DNA of 64,000 nucleotides from CBDHDJ01 sp965261645. Its GTDB lineage: Bacteria > Pseudomonadota > Alphaproteobacteria > SHVV01. The DNA lies in contig CBDHDJ010000002.1 in NCBI GenBank assembly GCA_965261645.1, positions 868,001-932,000 on the forward strand, given 5' to 3'. Numbering within the stretch: position 1 is the first letter of the stretch; each line of letters begins with the position of its first letter. The notes under the pieces were generated by a model. It saw nothing but the letters and a program-made list of their open reading frames with translations. It was not told the DNA's origin and made no database searches. Both the position numbers and the translations under genes were made by a program. This document shows, piece after piece, positions 44,820 to 54,186 of the stretch.

Positions 44820-46103
44820 TTAACGCGTGGGCGCGAATCGGGCGCCAGGCGGCGGCGTGGCGGCGAGCAGCTCGGTCAATCCGGCGAGCGCCTGATACCT
44901 CGCGAGCGCGCCCGTGGCCGAGGCAAAATCACCGGCCGCGGCAAAGTGTTCGACATCGCGGAGGCGAAGCGAGCGCGACACCAGGATGTCCCTGAGTGCG
45001 CTCGGCTCGCTTTCGGGAAAGCGGTCATGAAGCTCGCCGTGAGCGCGCCTGAGTGCAGTGATGACGATCTGGATGAGCGCCGCGTCCCCGCGCGCCACCA
45101 CCTCGGGCAGGAGCGATGAAAAACGCTCGAGCCGGGTGAGCTCGCCGGCCAGCGTGACGGGCTCGAGGCGATCCACAGTCCCGCCAATTGTTTCGAGATA
45201 GACGCGCAGATCGCTCCGTTCGGTCGGGCTCAGCTCGAGGCTGAAATTGACCGCGAAATGATCGATCACCTCAGCGAGCGTCGCCGCGCGGCCATCGTGC
45301 AAATAGGGCGGGGTCTCGGCCAGGTTGCGCAAGGACGGGGTATCGAACAGCCCGCCGGTACCGACATCGTGCCGCCTGTGGTCGGTGAAGTGCGTGGCAG
45401 GAATATGGCAGACCGCGCAGGCGAGATCGGGCCGGGTGGCGAAGGGGCGAAAGAAGAGCGCCTCGCCGCGGCGCGCCGCCGCGGGTGCGGTTTCAACCAG
45501 CCCGCCATCGGGCGCCACCGTCGGCGCGGGCAGGAAGTCCAGCCGTTCGAGGTGGGCGATGAGCGCATCCACCACGAGCGGCTCGGGTTCGGCGCCGGCA
45601 AACTCGGTCACGATGACGTGGCGGACGAATTCCGCAAGGGTGGTGAAGCGGCCGTCGCGGCCATAGGGCGCAGTCAGGCGCACGCCGCGCAGGCTCGGGA
45701 TGTCGCGCGGGTTGAAGTGGCCGTCCTCGGCGGCCGGGTTGAACAGCCCGCTTGTCACGTCGAGGCCGCCGGGCCGGACCGACAATCCGGCGATAAAGAG
45801 GTCGGGGTTGGTCGTGCCGTAGATGTGGCAGGCCTGGCAACTCAACCCGCTGCGCCGCGCGAGGGTGCCGAACAGATCGGGTGAATGAAAAAGAAGCTCG
45901 CCCAGGATGGCGAGGGACCGACTGGGCGCGTCAGGGCTTGCTTCGGGCCAGGGCGCAAGGGCAGGGCGCGGGCGCTCCAGCGCCGTTGCCTCGAGCCGGC
46001 TTGCCTCCGGCAGCCAATCAATGCGCGGCGGCGGCGGTTCGGCGAAAGAGGAGCCCGCCGCCAGGCAGGCGATCAAAAGGGCAAGTGCCCGGAGGCCCCG
46101 CAC
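44820..46103 (-). CDS. Di-haem c-type cytochrome, CcpA/MauG-like
   Basis: 427 residues with a signal peptide ending SSFA. Two CxxCH haem sites: CQACH about residue 89 and CAVCH near residue 227. Around them are GRDGRFTTLAEFVRHVI and HDVGTGGLFDTPSLRNLAETPPYLHDGRAATLAEVIDHF, the layout of bacterial di-haem cytochrome c peroxidases and MauG relatives. Periplasmic. About 100 extra residues at the C-terminus without recognised domain. Reaction not determinable. Confidence 0.87.
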   Translation of the reverse strand: MRGLRALALLIACLAAGSSFAEPPPPRIDWLPEASRLEATALERPRPALAPWPEASPDAPSRSLAILGELLFHSPDLFGTLARRSGLSCQACHIYGTTNPDLFIAGLSVRPGGLDVTSGLFNPAAEDGHFNPRDIPSLRGVRLTAPYGRDGRFTTLAEFVRHVIVTEFAGAEPEPLVVDALIAHLERLDFLPAPTVAPDGGLVETAPAAARRGEALFFRPFATRPDLACAVCHIPATHFTDHRRHDVGTGGLFDTPSLRNLAETPPYLHDGRAATLAEVIDHFAVNFSLELSPTERSDLRVYLETIGGTVDRLEPVTLAGELTRLERFSSLLPEVVARGDAALIQIVITALRRAHGELHDRFPESEPSALRDILVSRSLRLRDVEHFAAAGDFASATGALARYQALAGLTELLAATPPPGARFAPTR

Positions 46104-46133
46104 GGCTCAGGGATCAGCTTTGCGGAGGGGCGC

Positions 46134-47570
46134 TCACGCGGCTTCCGTGCCGCCGACGGTGATGCCGTCCACCCGGATGGTCGGCAGGCCGACGCCCACC
46201 GGCACGCCTTGGCCATCCTTACCGCAGGTGCCGATGCCGGAATCGAGCGCCATGTCGTTGGCGATGGCGCTGACCTTGGTCAGCACGTCGGGGCCGTTGC
46301 CAATCAAGCTTGCGCCCTTGACCGGCGCACCGATCCGGCCGTTCTCGATCAGGTACGCCTCGGTGCAGCTGAACACGAACTTGCCCGACGTGATGTCGAC
46401 CTGGCCGCCGCCGAAGCCGACCGCGTAGAGCCCGCGATCGACGGAGCGGATGACCTCGTCGGGCGCCCGCTCGCCACCCAGCATGAAGGTGTTGGTCATG
46501 CGCGGCATGGGCGCGTGGGCGTAGCTCTGGCGGCGGCCGTTGCCGGTCGGCGCCATCGCCATGAGACGGGCATTATGCCGGTCCTGCAGGTAACCCACGA
46601 GAATCCCATCCTCGATGAGCACCGTGCGCTCGGTGGGCGTGCCCTCGTCGTCGACGGTGAGCGAGCCGCGCCGGTCCTCCATGGTGCCGTCGTCGATAAC
46701 GGTGATGCCGGGTGCGGCGATGCGCTCGCCCATGAGCCCGGTAAACGCCGAAGTCTTCTTGCGGTTGAAATCGCCTTCGAGCCCGTGACCGATGGCTTCG
46801 TGGAGCAGAATGCCGGGCCAACCGGGCCCGAGCACCACGGTCATCTCGCCGGCCGGCGCGGGGCGCGATTCCAGATTGATCAGCGCTTGGCGGAGCGCAT
46901 CGTCGACCTGGGCCTGCCAGCTCTCGGGCCGGATGTAGACATCATAGGCGGTGCGGCCGCCGACCCCGTGGCTGCCGCTCTCCTGGCGCTCGCCCTCGCC
47001 GGCAACGATGGTCACATTGAGCCGAACCAGCGGCCGGACATCGCTGATGCGTTGGCCGCCAGGCCGGAGCACGTCCACCACCTGCAACGAGCCCGACAGC
47101 GAGGCCGAGACCTGGCGCACGCGTGGATCCCGGGCGCGGGCGTAGGCATCGATATCGGCCAGGAGCGTGACCTTGTCGTCGAACCCGACATTGGCAAGGG
47201 GGCTGGTGTCGGTATAAAGCCGCTGGTTGGTGGGCGCGGGATCGAGTGGGATCGTACCGCTATGGCCCGCATGAACGGCGCGCACCGTCGCCGCGGCTCG
47301 CTTGATGGCCGCTTCGCTCAACTCCGAGGCGTGCGCATAGCCGGTAGCTTCGTCGGCGATGGCGCGCAAGCCGAAGCCCTGGGCGGTATCGAAGCTCGCG
47401 CTCTTCAGCCGCCCGTCGTCATAGCTGAAGCTTTCCGAGCTGCGGTATTCGAGGAAAAGTTCACCGTCATCCGCGCCTTCGAGGGCGTCATCGACGATCG
47501 ACTGGACGCGGCCCCGGTCGAGTTCGGTGCGCTCGAAGAACAGAACCTCGCCGCCTCGTGAATCGCTCAT
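46134..47570 (-). CDS. tldD: Metalloprotease TldD
   Basis: 478 residues, U62 family catalytic subunit with zinc motif HEAIGHGLEGD near residue 250 and DDGTMEDRRGSLTVDDEGTPTERTVLIEDG. Acts with TldE (pmbA, 32600-33955). It ends 30 bases before the di-haem gene and is divergent from the oxidase operon. In alphaproteobacteria tldD is often next to coxB, as here. Confidence 0.96.
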   Translation of the reverse strand: MSDSRGGEVLFFERTELDRGRVQSIVDDALEGADDGELFLEYRSSESFSYDDGRLKSASFDTAQGFGLRAIADEATGYAHASELSEAAIKRAAATVRAVHAGHSGTIPLDPAPTNQRLYTDTSPLANVGFDDKVTLLADIDAYARARDPRVRQVSASLSGSLQVVDVLRPGGQRISDVRPLVRLNVTIVAGEGERQESGSHGVGGRTAYDVYIRPESWQAQVDDALRQALINLESRPAPAGEMTVVLGPGWPGILLHEAIGHGLEGDFNRKKTSAFTGLMGERIAAPGITVIDDGTMEDRRGSLTVDDEGTPTERTVLIEDGILVGYLQDRHNARLMAMAPTGNGRRQSYAHAPMPRMTNTFMLGGERAPDEVIRSVDRGLYAVGFGGGQVDITSGKFVFSCTEAYLIENGRIGAPVKGASLIGNGPDVLTKVSAIANDMALDSGIGTCGKDGQGVPVGVGLPTIRVDGITVGGTEAA

Positions 47571-47983
47571 AATGCCTCCGTAGCCTTGATCCGGTCAGGG
47601 TCGCACCGTTTGGTGCGGGCGCATCGCGCGCAATCGACTGATCTCAAGAGAAATATGGTCCCTCTACCCCACCGAGTCACGCATGGATGTCGCGCAGACA
47701 GCGACATGTGCCGATCTGTGGCCGTCACGGGGTGTGCGAATCGGCGTTTCGGCGGGCGGGCGCCGTGCGGCTCAAAACGGCTTGCAACGGGGCTCCCGGC
47801 TGGCTGCTAAGGGGCTTGTTCCCGCTTATTTCTCTGGTGTAGTGTCACGCCAACTTCTCCGAGAGGCTTGGGGGAACCTGCGCGCGTGGCGGATTGGCGC
47901 ATAAACGCGCCCAACCAGGCCCCAAAGCCGCGACGGGCGCCCTTCGGGCCGCACGGGTACCGTTAAGGAGCACATCGGACAAC
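47571..47983. promoter_or_regulatory. Divergent promoter region between tldD and coxB
   Basis: About 410 bases with no convincing gene. A TAAGGAG ribosome site lies 13 bases before coxB. A possible plus-strand promoter is TTGTTC at 47817 followed by TGTAGT about 20 bases on; this is weak. Nothing else is identifiable. Confidence 0.35.
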
Positions 47984-48826
47984 ATGTCGAGAGCGTATGT
48001 GTTTGGCTTGTTCGCCGGGTTGACGGCCTTTTTCGGGATGGCGGCGACGGCCGAGGCGGCCCAACCCACGCCGTGGCAGATGGGTTTTCAGCCGGCGGCC
48101 TCACCCGTCATGGACCAGCTCAACGATTTCCATAATCTCTTGCTCGTCATCATCGTCGCCATCGCCGTCTTCGTTCTCCTGCTGATGGCCTTCATTTTTT
48201 TGCGCTTTAACAAGCGCGCCAATCCGGTCCCCTCGCGCACTTCTCACCACACGTTGATCGAAGTCTTTTGGACGGTGATCCCGATCGTCGTCCTGATCGT
48301 GATCGCGATTCCATCCTTCAGGGTGCTCTACTACATGGACCGCACGCCGAACGCGGAGCTCACCCTCAAGGTCATCGGCCACCAGTGGTACTGGACTTAC
48401 GAGTATCCCGATCACGACGTCGCGTTCGACGCGATCATGATTCCCGACGACGAGCTCCAGCCCGGTCAGTTGCGCCTGCTCGAGACCGACAACCGCGTGG
48501 TGCTGCCGGTGGACACGCGCATTCGCCTGTTGTTCACCGCCGACGACGTGCTGCATGCATGGGCCGTTCCGGCGTTCGGCGTGAAGCTGGACACCGTGCC
48601 GGGCCGCCTCAATGAAGCGTGGGTCGAAATCACGCGGGAAGGTGTTTATTACGGCCAGTGTTCGGAGCTGTGTGGCGTCAACCACGGGCTCATGCCGATC
48701 ACCGTCGAGGCGGTCTCGAAGGCGCGGTTTGCGGTTTGGCTCGAGGTGGCCAAAGAGGAGTTTGCGCGCGATGCCGGAGCACCCCCGCATGAGGTGGCCG
48801 CCGCACCGCATGTCACGCGGGAATAG
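47984..48826 (+). CDS. coxB: Cytochrome c oxidase subunit II
   Basis: 280 residues with a signal/anchor, two transmembrane helices (about residues 40-65 and 85-105), the aromatic patch GHQWYWTYEYP and the complete CuA site CSELCGVNHGLM. First gene of the aa3-type oxidase operon. CuA assembly would use the Sco and PCu(A)C proteins at 18-19 kb and CtaG here. Confidence 0.97.
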   Translation: MSRAYVFGLFAGLTAFFGMAATAEAAQPTPWQMGFQPAASPVMDQLNDFHNLLLVIIVAIAVFVLLLMAFIFLRFNKRANPVPSRTSHHTLIEVFWTVIPIVVLIVIAIPSFRVLYYMDRTPNAELTLKVIGHQWYWTYEYPDHDVAFDAIMIPDDELQPGQLRLLETDNRVVLPVDTRIRLLFTADDVLHAWAVPAFGVKLDTVPGRLNEAWVEITREGVYYGQCSELCGVNHGLMPITVEAVSKARFAVWLEVAKEEFARDAGAPPHEVAAAPHVTRE

Positions 48827-48882
48827 CACCGCCAGCGGCAGGCGCGTAACGTCGACGAGGGAAAGAAGAGGATCCGGCCCAT

Positions 48883-50481
48883 ATGAGCGTTCACGGGAGC
48901 TCCGCCGAAGCACATGACGCTCATGCCCACCACCCCACCGGGTGGCGGCGCTGGCTCTATTCGACCAACCACAAAGACATCGGCACGATGTACATCGTCT
49001 TCGCGCTGGTGTTCGGCGTGGTCGGCGGGCTGTTGTCGATCATCATGCGCATGGAGCTGATGGAGCCGGGCGATCAAGTGCTTGGCGGCGATTACCAGCT
49101 GTTCAATGTGCTGGTCGCGTCGCACGGGCTGATCATGGTGTTCTTCCTCGTCATGCCCGCCTTCATCGGTGGCTTCGGCAACTGGTTCGTGCCGTTGATG
49201 ATCGGCGCACCCGACATGGCGTTCCCGCGCCTCAACAACGTCAGCTTCTGGGTGTTGATTCCCTCGGCGGTCCTAATGGCTGGCTCGGTCTTCGCGGGCG
49301 ATGGTCCCGGCGTGGGCTGGACGGTCTATGCCCCCCTCAGTACCTCGGGCCACCCCGGCCCTGCCGTCGATATGGTGATCTTCGCGCTCCATCTCGCCGG
49401 CGTGTCCTCGATTCTCGGCGCCATCAACTTTATCACGACGATCTTCAACATGCGTGCACCGGGCATGACGCTCCACAAGATGCCGCTGTTCGTCTGGGCG
49501 ATCCTGGTGACGACCTTCCTCCTGCTGCTGGCGCTGCCGGTCCTGGCCGGCGCCATCACCATGCTGCTCACCGACCGCAACTTCGGCACAGCGTTTTTCG
49601 ATGCGACCCAGGGCGGCGATCCGATTCTCTTTCAGCACCTGTTCTGGTTCTTCGGCCACCCGGAGGTCTACATCCTTATCCTGCCGGCCTTCGGCGTCGT
49701 CAGCCACGTCGTCTCGACCTTTTCGCACAAGCCGGTGTTCGGCTATCTCGGCATGGCTTACGCCATGGTGGCCATCGGCATGATCGGCTTCATCGTGTGG
49801 GCGCACCACATGTACACGGTGGGCTTCGACGTCGATACGCGGGCCTATTTTGTGGCCGCGACGATGGTGATCGCGGTGCCGACGGGCGTCAAAATCTTCA
49901 GCTGGCTGGCGACGATGTGGGGCGGCTCGATCGAGTTCAAGACGCCGATGCTGTGGGCGCTGGGCCTGATCTACCTGTTCACCATCGGCGGCGTGACGGG
50001 GGTCGTGCTCGCCAATGCCGGAATCACGGTTGCGCTCCACGATACCTACTACATCGTCGCGCACTTCCACTATGTGCTGTCGATGGGGGCGCTGTTCGGC
50101 ATCTTCACCGCCTTCTACTACTGGATCGGCAAGATGTCCGGGCGCCAGTACAACGAGGCGCTCGGCAAGCTGCACTTCTGGCTCACCTTCATCGGCGTCA
50201 ACATCACCTTCTTTCCGATGCATTTCCTCGGGCTCGCTGGCATGCCGCGGCGGATCGCGGACTACCCAGACGCCTATGCAGGCTGGAACATGGTCTCCTC
50301 CATCGGCTCCTATATTTCAGGCGCAGCGGCGTTGTTGTTCCTGTTCATCGTGTTCCACACGCTGAGCGTGGGCCGCAAGTGCGAGAACAACCCCTGGGGC
50401 GAGGGAGCGACGAGCCTCGAATGGAGCCAGACATCGCCGCCGCCGTTCCACACTTATGACGAGTTGCCGCAGATCAGGTAG
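48883..50481 (+). CDS. ctaD: Cytochrome c oxidase subunit I
   Basis: 532 residues, 12 transmembrane helices. The haem-copper core is clear: FFGHPEVYILILPAFG (CuB His and Tyr), HHMYTVGFDVDTRAYF (CuB His pair) and AHFHYVLSMGA (haem a/a3 His). NHKDIGTMY opening. A-type oxidase with the crosslinked-Tyr E/Y motif. Confidence 0.98.
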   Translation: MSVHGSSAEAHDAHAHHPTGWRRWLYSTNHKDIGTMYIVFALVFGVVGGLLSIIMRMELMEPGDQVLGGDYQLFNVLVASHGLIMVFFLVMPAFIGGFGNWFVPLMIGAPDMAFPRLNNVSFWVLIPSAVLMAGSVFAGDGPGVGWTVYAPLSTSGHPGPAVDMVIFALHLAGVSSILGAINFITTIFNMRAPGMTLHKMPLFVWAILVTTFLLLLALPVLAGAITMLLTDRNFGTAFFDATQGGDPILFQHLFWFFGHPEVYILILPAFGVVSHVVSTFSHKPVFGYLGMAYAMVAIGMIGFIVWAHHMYTVGFDVDTRAYFVAATMVIAVPTGVKIFSWLATMWGGSIEFKTPMLWALGLIYLFTIGGVTGVVLANAGITVALHDTYYIVAHFHYVLSMGALFGIFTAFYYWIGKMSGRQYNEALGKLHFWLTFIGVNITFFPMHFLGLAGMPRRIADYPDAYAGWNMVSSIGSYISGAAALLFLFIVFHTLSVGRKCENNPWGEGATSLEWSQTSPPPFHTYDELPQIR

Positions 50482-50502
50482 CGACACGGTAGGGATTTAC
50501 GC

Positions 50503-51426
50503 GTGACCCAGCCTTTTCTCGCGCTCGATGACGCGACGGCCCGGCGGACGGCTGAGGGGAACGCGCGCGACTATATCGAGCTCCTCAAGCCGCGGGTGAT
50601 GTCGCTCGTCGTGTTCACCGGCCTCGTCGGGCTATGGCTCGCACCGGGCACGCTGCACCCGGTGCTGGCTCTCACGGCGATGTTGTGCATCGCCGCCGGT
50701 GCTGGTGCTTCGGGCGCCATAAACATGTGGTACGACGCCGATATCGACGGCAGGATGGCGCGCACGCGCGGCCGGCCGATCCCCGCTGGGCGGATCGCAC
50801 CAGGTGCGGCGCTCGGCTTCGGGGTGACCATTGCCATCGGCGCGGTTGTTCTCATGGGCCTCGCCGTCAACCTCATGGCCGCCGGGCTGCTCGCCCTCAC
50901 CATCGCGTTTTACGTGTTCGTCTACACGCTGTGGCTCAAGCGACGGACGCCGCAAAACATCGTCATCGGCGGTGCGGCCGGCGCGCTGCCGCCGGTGATC
51001 GGTTGGGCGGCGGTGACCGGCGAGGTAACGCTCGCGCCGCTCTTGTTGTTCGCCATTATCTTCACCTGGACGCCGCCTCATTTCTGGGCGCTGTCGCTCT
51101 ATCGCGCCGAGGAATACCAAGCCGCGGGCGTGCCCATGCTGCCTGTTGTCGCGGGCCTGGCCGAGACCCGCAAGCAGATCCTGATGTACACCTTGGTCCT
51201 CGTGCCGATCAGCGTGAGCCCTTGGTTCATGGGCTATGCCGGTGCGGTCTATGGCGCCGGTGCTACGCTGCTCGGCGTGCTGTTCATAACGTTCGCAGTC
51301 CGCCTCTGGCGCCAGAGCAGCGAACGCCTGGCGCGGCGAACCTTCGCCTTCTCCATCCTCTATCTCTTCCTCATTTTCGCCCTGTTGCTCATCGACCGGG
51401 CGGTCCTCGGCGGCGGGCTCGGCTGA
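50503..51426 (+). CDS. ctaB: Protohaem IX farnesyltransferase (haem O synthase)
   Basis: 307 residues from GTG 50503. UbiA-superfamily membrane protein with NMWYDADIDGRMARTRGRPIPAG and WTPPHFWALSLYRAEEYQAAGVPMLP. Makes haem O, the precursor of the oxidase's haem A. Its stop overlaps the next start. Confidence 0.96.
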   Translation: MTQPFLALDDATARRTAEGNARDYIELLKPRVMSLVVFTGLVGLWLAPGTLHPVLALTAMLCIAAGAGASGAINMWYDADIDGRMARTRGRPIPAGRIAPGAALGFGVTIAIGAVVLMGLAVNLMAAGLLALTIAFYVFVYTLWLKRRTPQNIVIGGAAGALPPVIGWAAVTGEVTLAPLLLFAIIFTWTPPHFWALSLYRAEEYQAAGVPMLPVVAGLAETRKQILMYTLVLVPISVSPWFMGYAGAVYGAGATLLGVLFITFAVRLWRQSSERLARRTFAFSILYLFLIFALLLIDRAVLGGGLG

Positions 51427-51548
51427 TGCCGTTGAGCGAACAGCACAGGCGTCGCCGCGGGCGTAACTTTGCGTTGGCTGGTTTTCTCGCGGCGCTAGTG
51501 ATCCTGCTCTTCTTCATTACGCTGGCCAAGCTGGGCGGAGGCTCGTGA
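51426..51548 (+). CDS. Small single-helix protein of the oxidase operon (CoxF-like)
   Basis: 40 residues: a basic N-terminus (SEQHRRRRGRN) and one membrane helix (FALAGFLAALVILLFFITLAKLG). The ATG overlaps the ctaB stop (TGATG) and the TGA overlaps the ctaG start, so it is certainly translated in the operon. Small ORFs of this kind occupy the same slot between ctaB and ctaG in many alphaproteobacteria; role unknown, probably assembly. Confidence 0.8.
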   Translation: MPLSEQHRRRRGRNFALAGFLAALVILLFFITLAKLGGGS

Positions 51549-52153
51549 TGGCCGGCTTAGGCGCACGCAAATCGGCGACCGCCGGCATCCTGCTTACCGT
51601 GGTGGTTGCCATGATCGGGCTCTCCTATGCCGCGGTGCCGCTTTATCGCCTGTTCTGTCAGGTGACCGGTTACGGCGGCACGCCGCAAGTGGCCGAGCAG
51701 GCCCCGGGTGCCGCCTCGGAGCGCGTCATGACGGTCCGCTTCAACGCCGATGTCGCGCCGGATCTGGCCTGGTCGTTCCGCCCAGCGCAACGCGAGGTCA
51801 AGGCCCGCGTCGGTGAAGAGGCGCTGGCTTTCTTTGACGCGCTCAACGATTCGAACGAGGCCGTGACCGGGACCGCTGTCTTCAACGTGACGCCTTTGAA
51901 GGCGGGGCCCTATTTCAGCAAGATCGATTGCTTCTGCTTCACCGAGCAGGTGCTCGCGCCGGGCGAGCGTGCCAAGTTGGCGGTCTCGTTCTTCATCGAT
52001 CCGGAGATCCTCGACGATCCGAATATGCACGATCTCGAGACGATTACGCTCTCCTATACTTTCTTCCGTGTTGCCGGCGCGGGCGCGGGCGCGGGCGGCA
52101 GCGGCGGGATGAGCGCCCGAGCGCTCGATCTCGCCACGCCGACGGAGCATTGA
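51548..52153 (+). CDS. ctaG: Cytochrome c oxidase assembly protein CtaG/Cox11
   Basis: 201 residues: an N-terminal anchor (ILLTVVVAMIGLSYAAVPLYRLFCQ) and the copper-binding CFCFTEQ motif. Delivers CuB to subunit I. Begins at ATG 51548 overlapping the small ORF; a GTG three bases earlier is also possible. A Gly/Ala-rich tail (AGAGAGAGGSGG) is unusual and probably disordered. Confidence 0.95.
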   Translation: MAGLGARKSATAGILLTVVVAMIGLSYAAVPLYRLFCQVTGYGGTPQVAEQAPGAASERVMTVRFNADVAPDLAWSFRPAQREVKARVGEEALAFFDALNDSNEAVTGTAVFNVTPLKAGPYFSKIDCFCFTEQVLAPGERAKLAVSFFIDPEILDDPNMHDLETITLSYTFFRVAGAGAGAGGSGGMSARALDLATPTEH

Positions 52154-52214
52154 CGAGCAGACTTTGGCCGCACCGGCCGTGAGACGGCCAGCGGTTTGGA
52201 GGAAAATGGGAACC

Positions 52215-53021
52215 ATGGCGGAGACGCACGCACGCGGACACGACTACCACATGGTAGAGCCGAGCCCGTGGCCCGCGCTCGGTGCCTTCTCCGCGATGCT
52301 GCTGTTCGGCGGCGCGGTCCTCTACCTGCACGGTGTTACCGCCTGGGTAATGATCATCGGGGCTCTGCTGACCGCCTACACCATGTTCGTGTGGTGGCGC
52401 GACGTCGTGCGCGAGGCGACCTTCGAGGGCGAGCACACGCGCGTCGTGCAGTTCGGCCTGCGCTACGGCATGGTGCTGTTCATCGTCTCGGAGGTGATGT
52501 TCTTCGTCGCCTGGTTCTGGGCCTATTTCAACGCGAGCCTCTTCCCCCCCGAGGCGGTCGGCGGCATATGGCCGCCCGAGGGCATCCAGACCTTCGATGC
52601 GTGGGATGTGCCTTTTCTCAACACGCTGATCCTGCTCACCTCGGGCACCACCGTCACCTGGGCGCACCATGCCTTGAAGGAGGGCAACCAGCGCAGCCTG
52701 ATCACCGGTCTTTGGCTCACCGTTCTGCTCGGCATCACGTTTACCTCCCTGCAGGCTTACGAATACGCCAATGCGGCGTTCTCCTTCAGCGGCGGGATCT
52801 ACGGCTCGACCTTCTTCATGGCGACCGGCTTTCACGGCGCACACGTCATCATCGGCACGCTGTTCCTCGCGGTCTGCCTGATCCGCGCCTATAAGGGCCA
52901 TTTCACGCCGGATCACCATTTCGGCCTCGAGGCCGCGGCATGGTACTGGCACTTCGTCGACGTCGTGTGGCTCTTTCTGTTCACCTCGATCTATTGGTGG
53001 GGTGCCGGGCCAAGCCACTAA
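52215..53021 (+). CDS. coxC: Cytochrome c oxidase subunit III
   Basis: 268 residues with seven hydrophobic segments. Signatures: HDYHMVEPSPWP at the start, EVMFFVAWFWAYFNASLFP, TGFHGAHVIIG and WHFVDVVWLFLF at the end. A GGAGG at 52198 lies 3 bases before an ATG at 52206 and 12 before the ATG at 52215; family alignment favours the latter (MAETHARGHDYH). Confidence 0.96.
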   Translation: MAETHARGHDYHMVEPSPWPALGAFSAMLLFGGAVLYLHGVTAWVMIIGALLTAYTMFVWWRDVVREATFEGEHTRVVQFGLRYGMVLFIVSEVMFFVAWFWAYFNASLFPPEAVGGIWPPEGIQTFDAWDVPFLNTLILLTSGTTVTWAHHALKEGNQRSLITGLWLTVLLGITFTSLQAYEYANAAFSFSGGIYGSTFFMATGFHGAHVIIGTLFLAVCLIRAYKGHFTPDHHFGLEAAAWYWHFVDVVWLFLFTSIYWWGAGPSH

Positions 53022-53048
53022 TCCCGGAACCCGATTCCCGGAATCCCT

Positions 53049-53438
53049 GTGCCAGACTCCACGGAGGGCACCGCGCATAGACCGGTTTCGGCTGTCAAAG
53101 CCGGACTCGCCTGCCGCTGCCCGCGCTGCGGGCGGGGCAAGTTGTTCGCCGGCTATCTGACCGTGGCGGATGTCTGCAGCGTCTGCGGCCTCGATCTCGG
53201 CGCCGCCGATTCGGGCGACGGGCCGGCGATGTTCGTCGTCCTGGTCGTCGGCGCGATCGTGGTGGCGGCGGTGCTGGTGAGCGAAAACCTGTTCGCGCCG
53301 CCGATTTGGCTCCATATGGTGGTATGGATACCGGTCATCCTCGGCTTGTCGCTCTGGCTGCTGCGTCCCTTCAAGGCCGTCTTGATCGCGCTCCAGTTCA
53401 AGCACGACGCGGGTGCAGCGACGGGCGGGCCGGGTTGA
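53049..53438 (+). CDS. DUF983 family membrane protein
   Basis: 129 residues from GTG 53049. Two zinc-ribbon-like CxxC pairs (CRCPRCGRGKLF and CSVCGLDL) followed by two membrane helices (about residues 58-78 and 85-105). Found after coxC in many alphaproteobacteria; function unknown, probably linked to oxidase assembly. Confidence 0.88.
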   Translation: MPDSTEGTAHRPVSAVKAGLACRCPRCGRGKLFAGYLTVADVCSVCGLDLGAADSGDGPAMFVVLVVGAIVVAAVLVSENLFAPPIWLHMVVWIPVILGLSLWLLRPFKAVLIALQFKHDAGAATGGPG

Positions 53439-53478
53439 GATTTTCCGCCGTTAGGCGTAAGCCCTCGGGGGAAGGCGC

Positions 53479-54186
53479 ATGCGCCTGGCGTTCTGGCCGA
53501 GTGTCGTCACGCTGCCGCTGTTGATCGCCTTGCTGGCGCTCGGCACCTGGCAGATCGAGCGGCGCGCCTGGAAGGAGGCGCTCATCGCCGAACGCATCGC
53601 GCACCTCGCCGTCCCGCCGATCACGCTCGCGGAGGCCGGCCACTTTGACATCGTGCCGGAGTTTCTCCGCATCACGGTTGGAGGAACCTTCTTGCACAAT
53701 CGGGAACTTTACCTCTCCACCACCTCGCGCGGGGGCGAGCTCGGCTTTCACGTGCTGACCCCGCTTAGAACCCGCGCCGGCCCGCTCGTTCTCGTCAATC
53801 GCGGCTGGGTGCCGCCGGACCGCAAGCCCCCGGCCTCGCGCGGCGCAGGGCAGCTTGCCGGTTCCGTCGTCGTCGAAGGCTTCGTGCGCCGCGGCGGCCG
53901 GCCGAGCCTGTTCACGCCCGATAATCAACCCGATGAGAATGTCTGGTACTGGATCGATCTTCCCGCGATGAGCCGGGCGCTCGGCGCGGAGGTGGCGCCG
54001 TTCATCGTCGCGGCGGGTCCCGCGCCCAACCCGGGCGGGCTCCCTGTCGGTGGCCAGACAAGGAGCGAGCTGAGAAACGATCACCTGCAATACGCCATCG
54101 CCTGGTACGCCCTGGCCGGCGCACTCCTGGTCATCTATGCGCTTTATCATCGCCGCCGGCCGCAAGGCGACAACGAGGCGACATGA
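53479..54186 (+). CDS. SURF1-family oxidase assembly protein
   Basis: 235 residues with the two terminal membrane helices of SURF1/Shy1 proteins (residues 8-25 and 205-225). Between them are LGTWQIERRAWKEALI, GFHVLTPLR, LVNRGWVPPDRK and NDHLQYAIAWYALA. Helps haem a insertion into subunit I. Overlaps the next gene by four bases. Confidence 0.94.
   Translation: MRLAFWPSVVTLPLLIALLALGTWQIERRAWKEALIAERIAHLAVPPITLAEAGHFDIVPEFLRITVGGTFLHNRELYLSTTSRGGELGFHVLTPLRTRAGPLVLVNRGWVPPDRKPPASRGAGQLAGSVVVEGFVRRGGRPSLFTPDNQPDENVWYWIDLPAMSRALGAEVAPFIVAAGPAPNPGGLPVGGQTRSELRNDHLQYAIAWYALAGALLVIYALYHRRRPQGDNEAT

Noticed and set aside
45885..47561. 558-codon plus-strand frame across the di-haem gene and tldD
   Set aside because: Antisense shadow of two well-supported genes.
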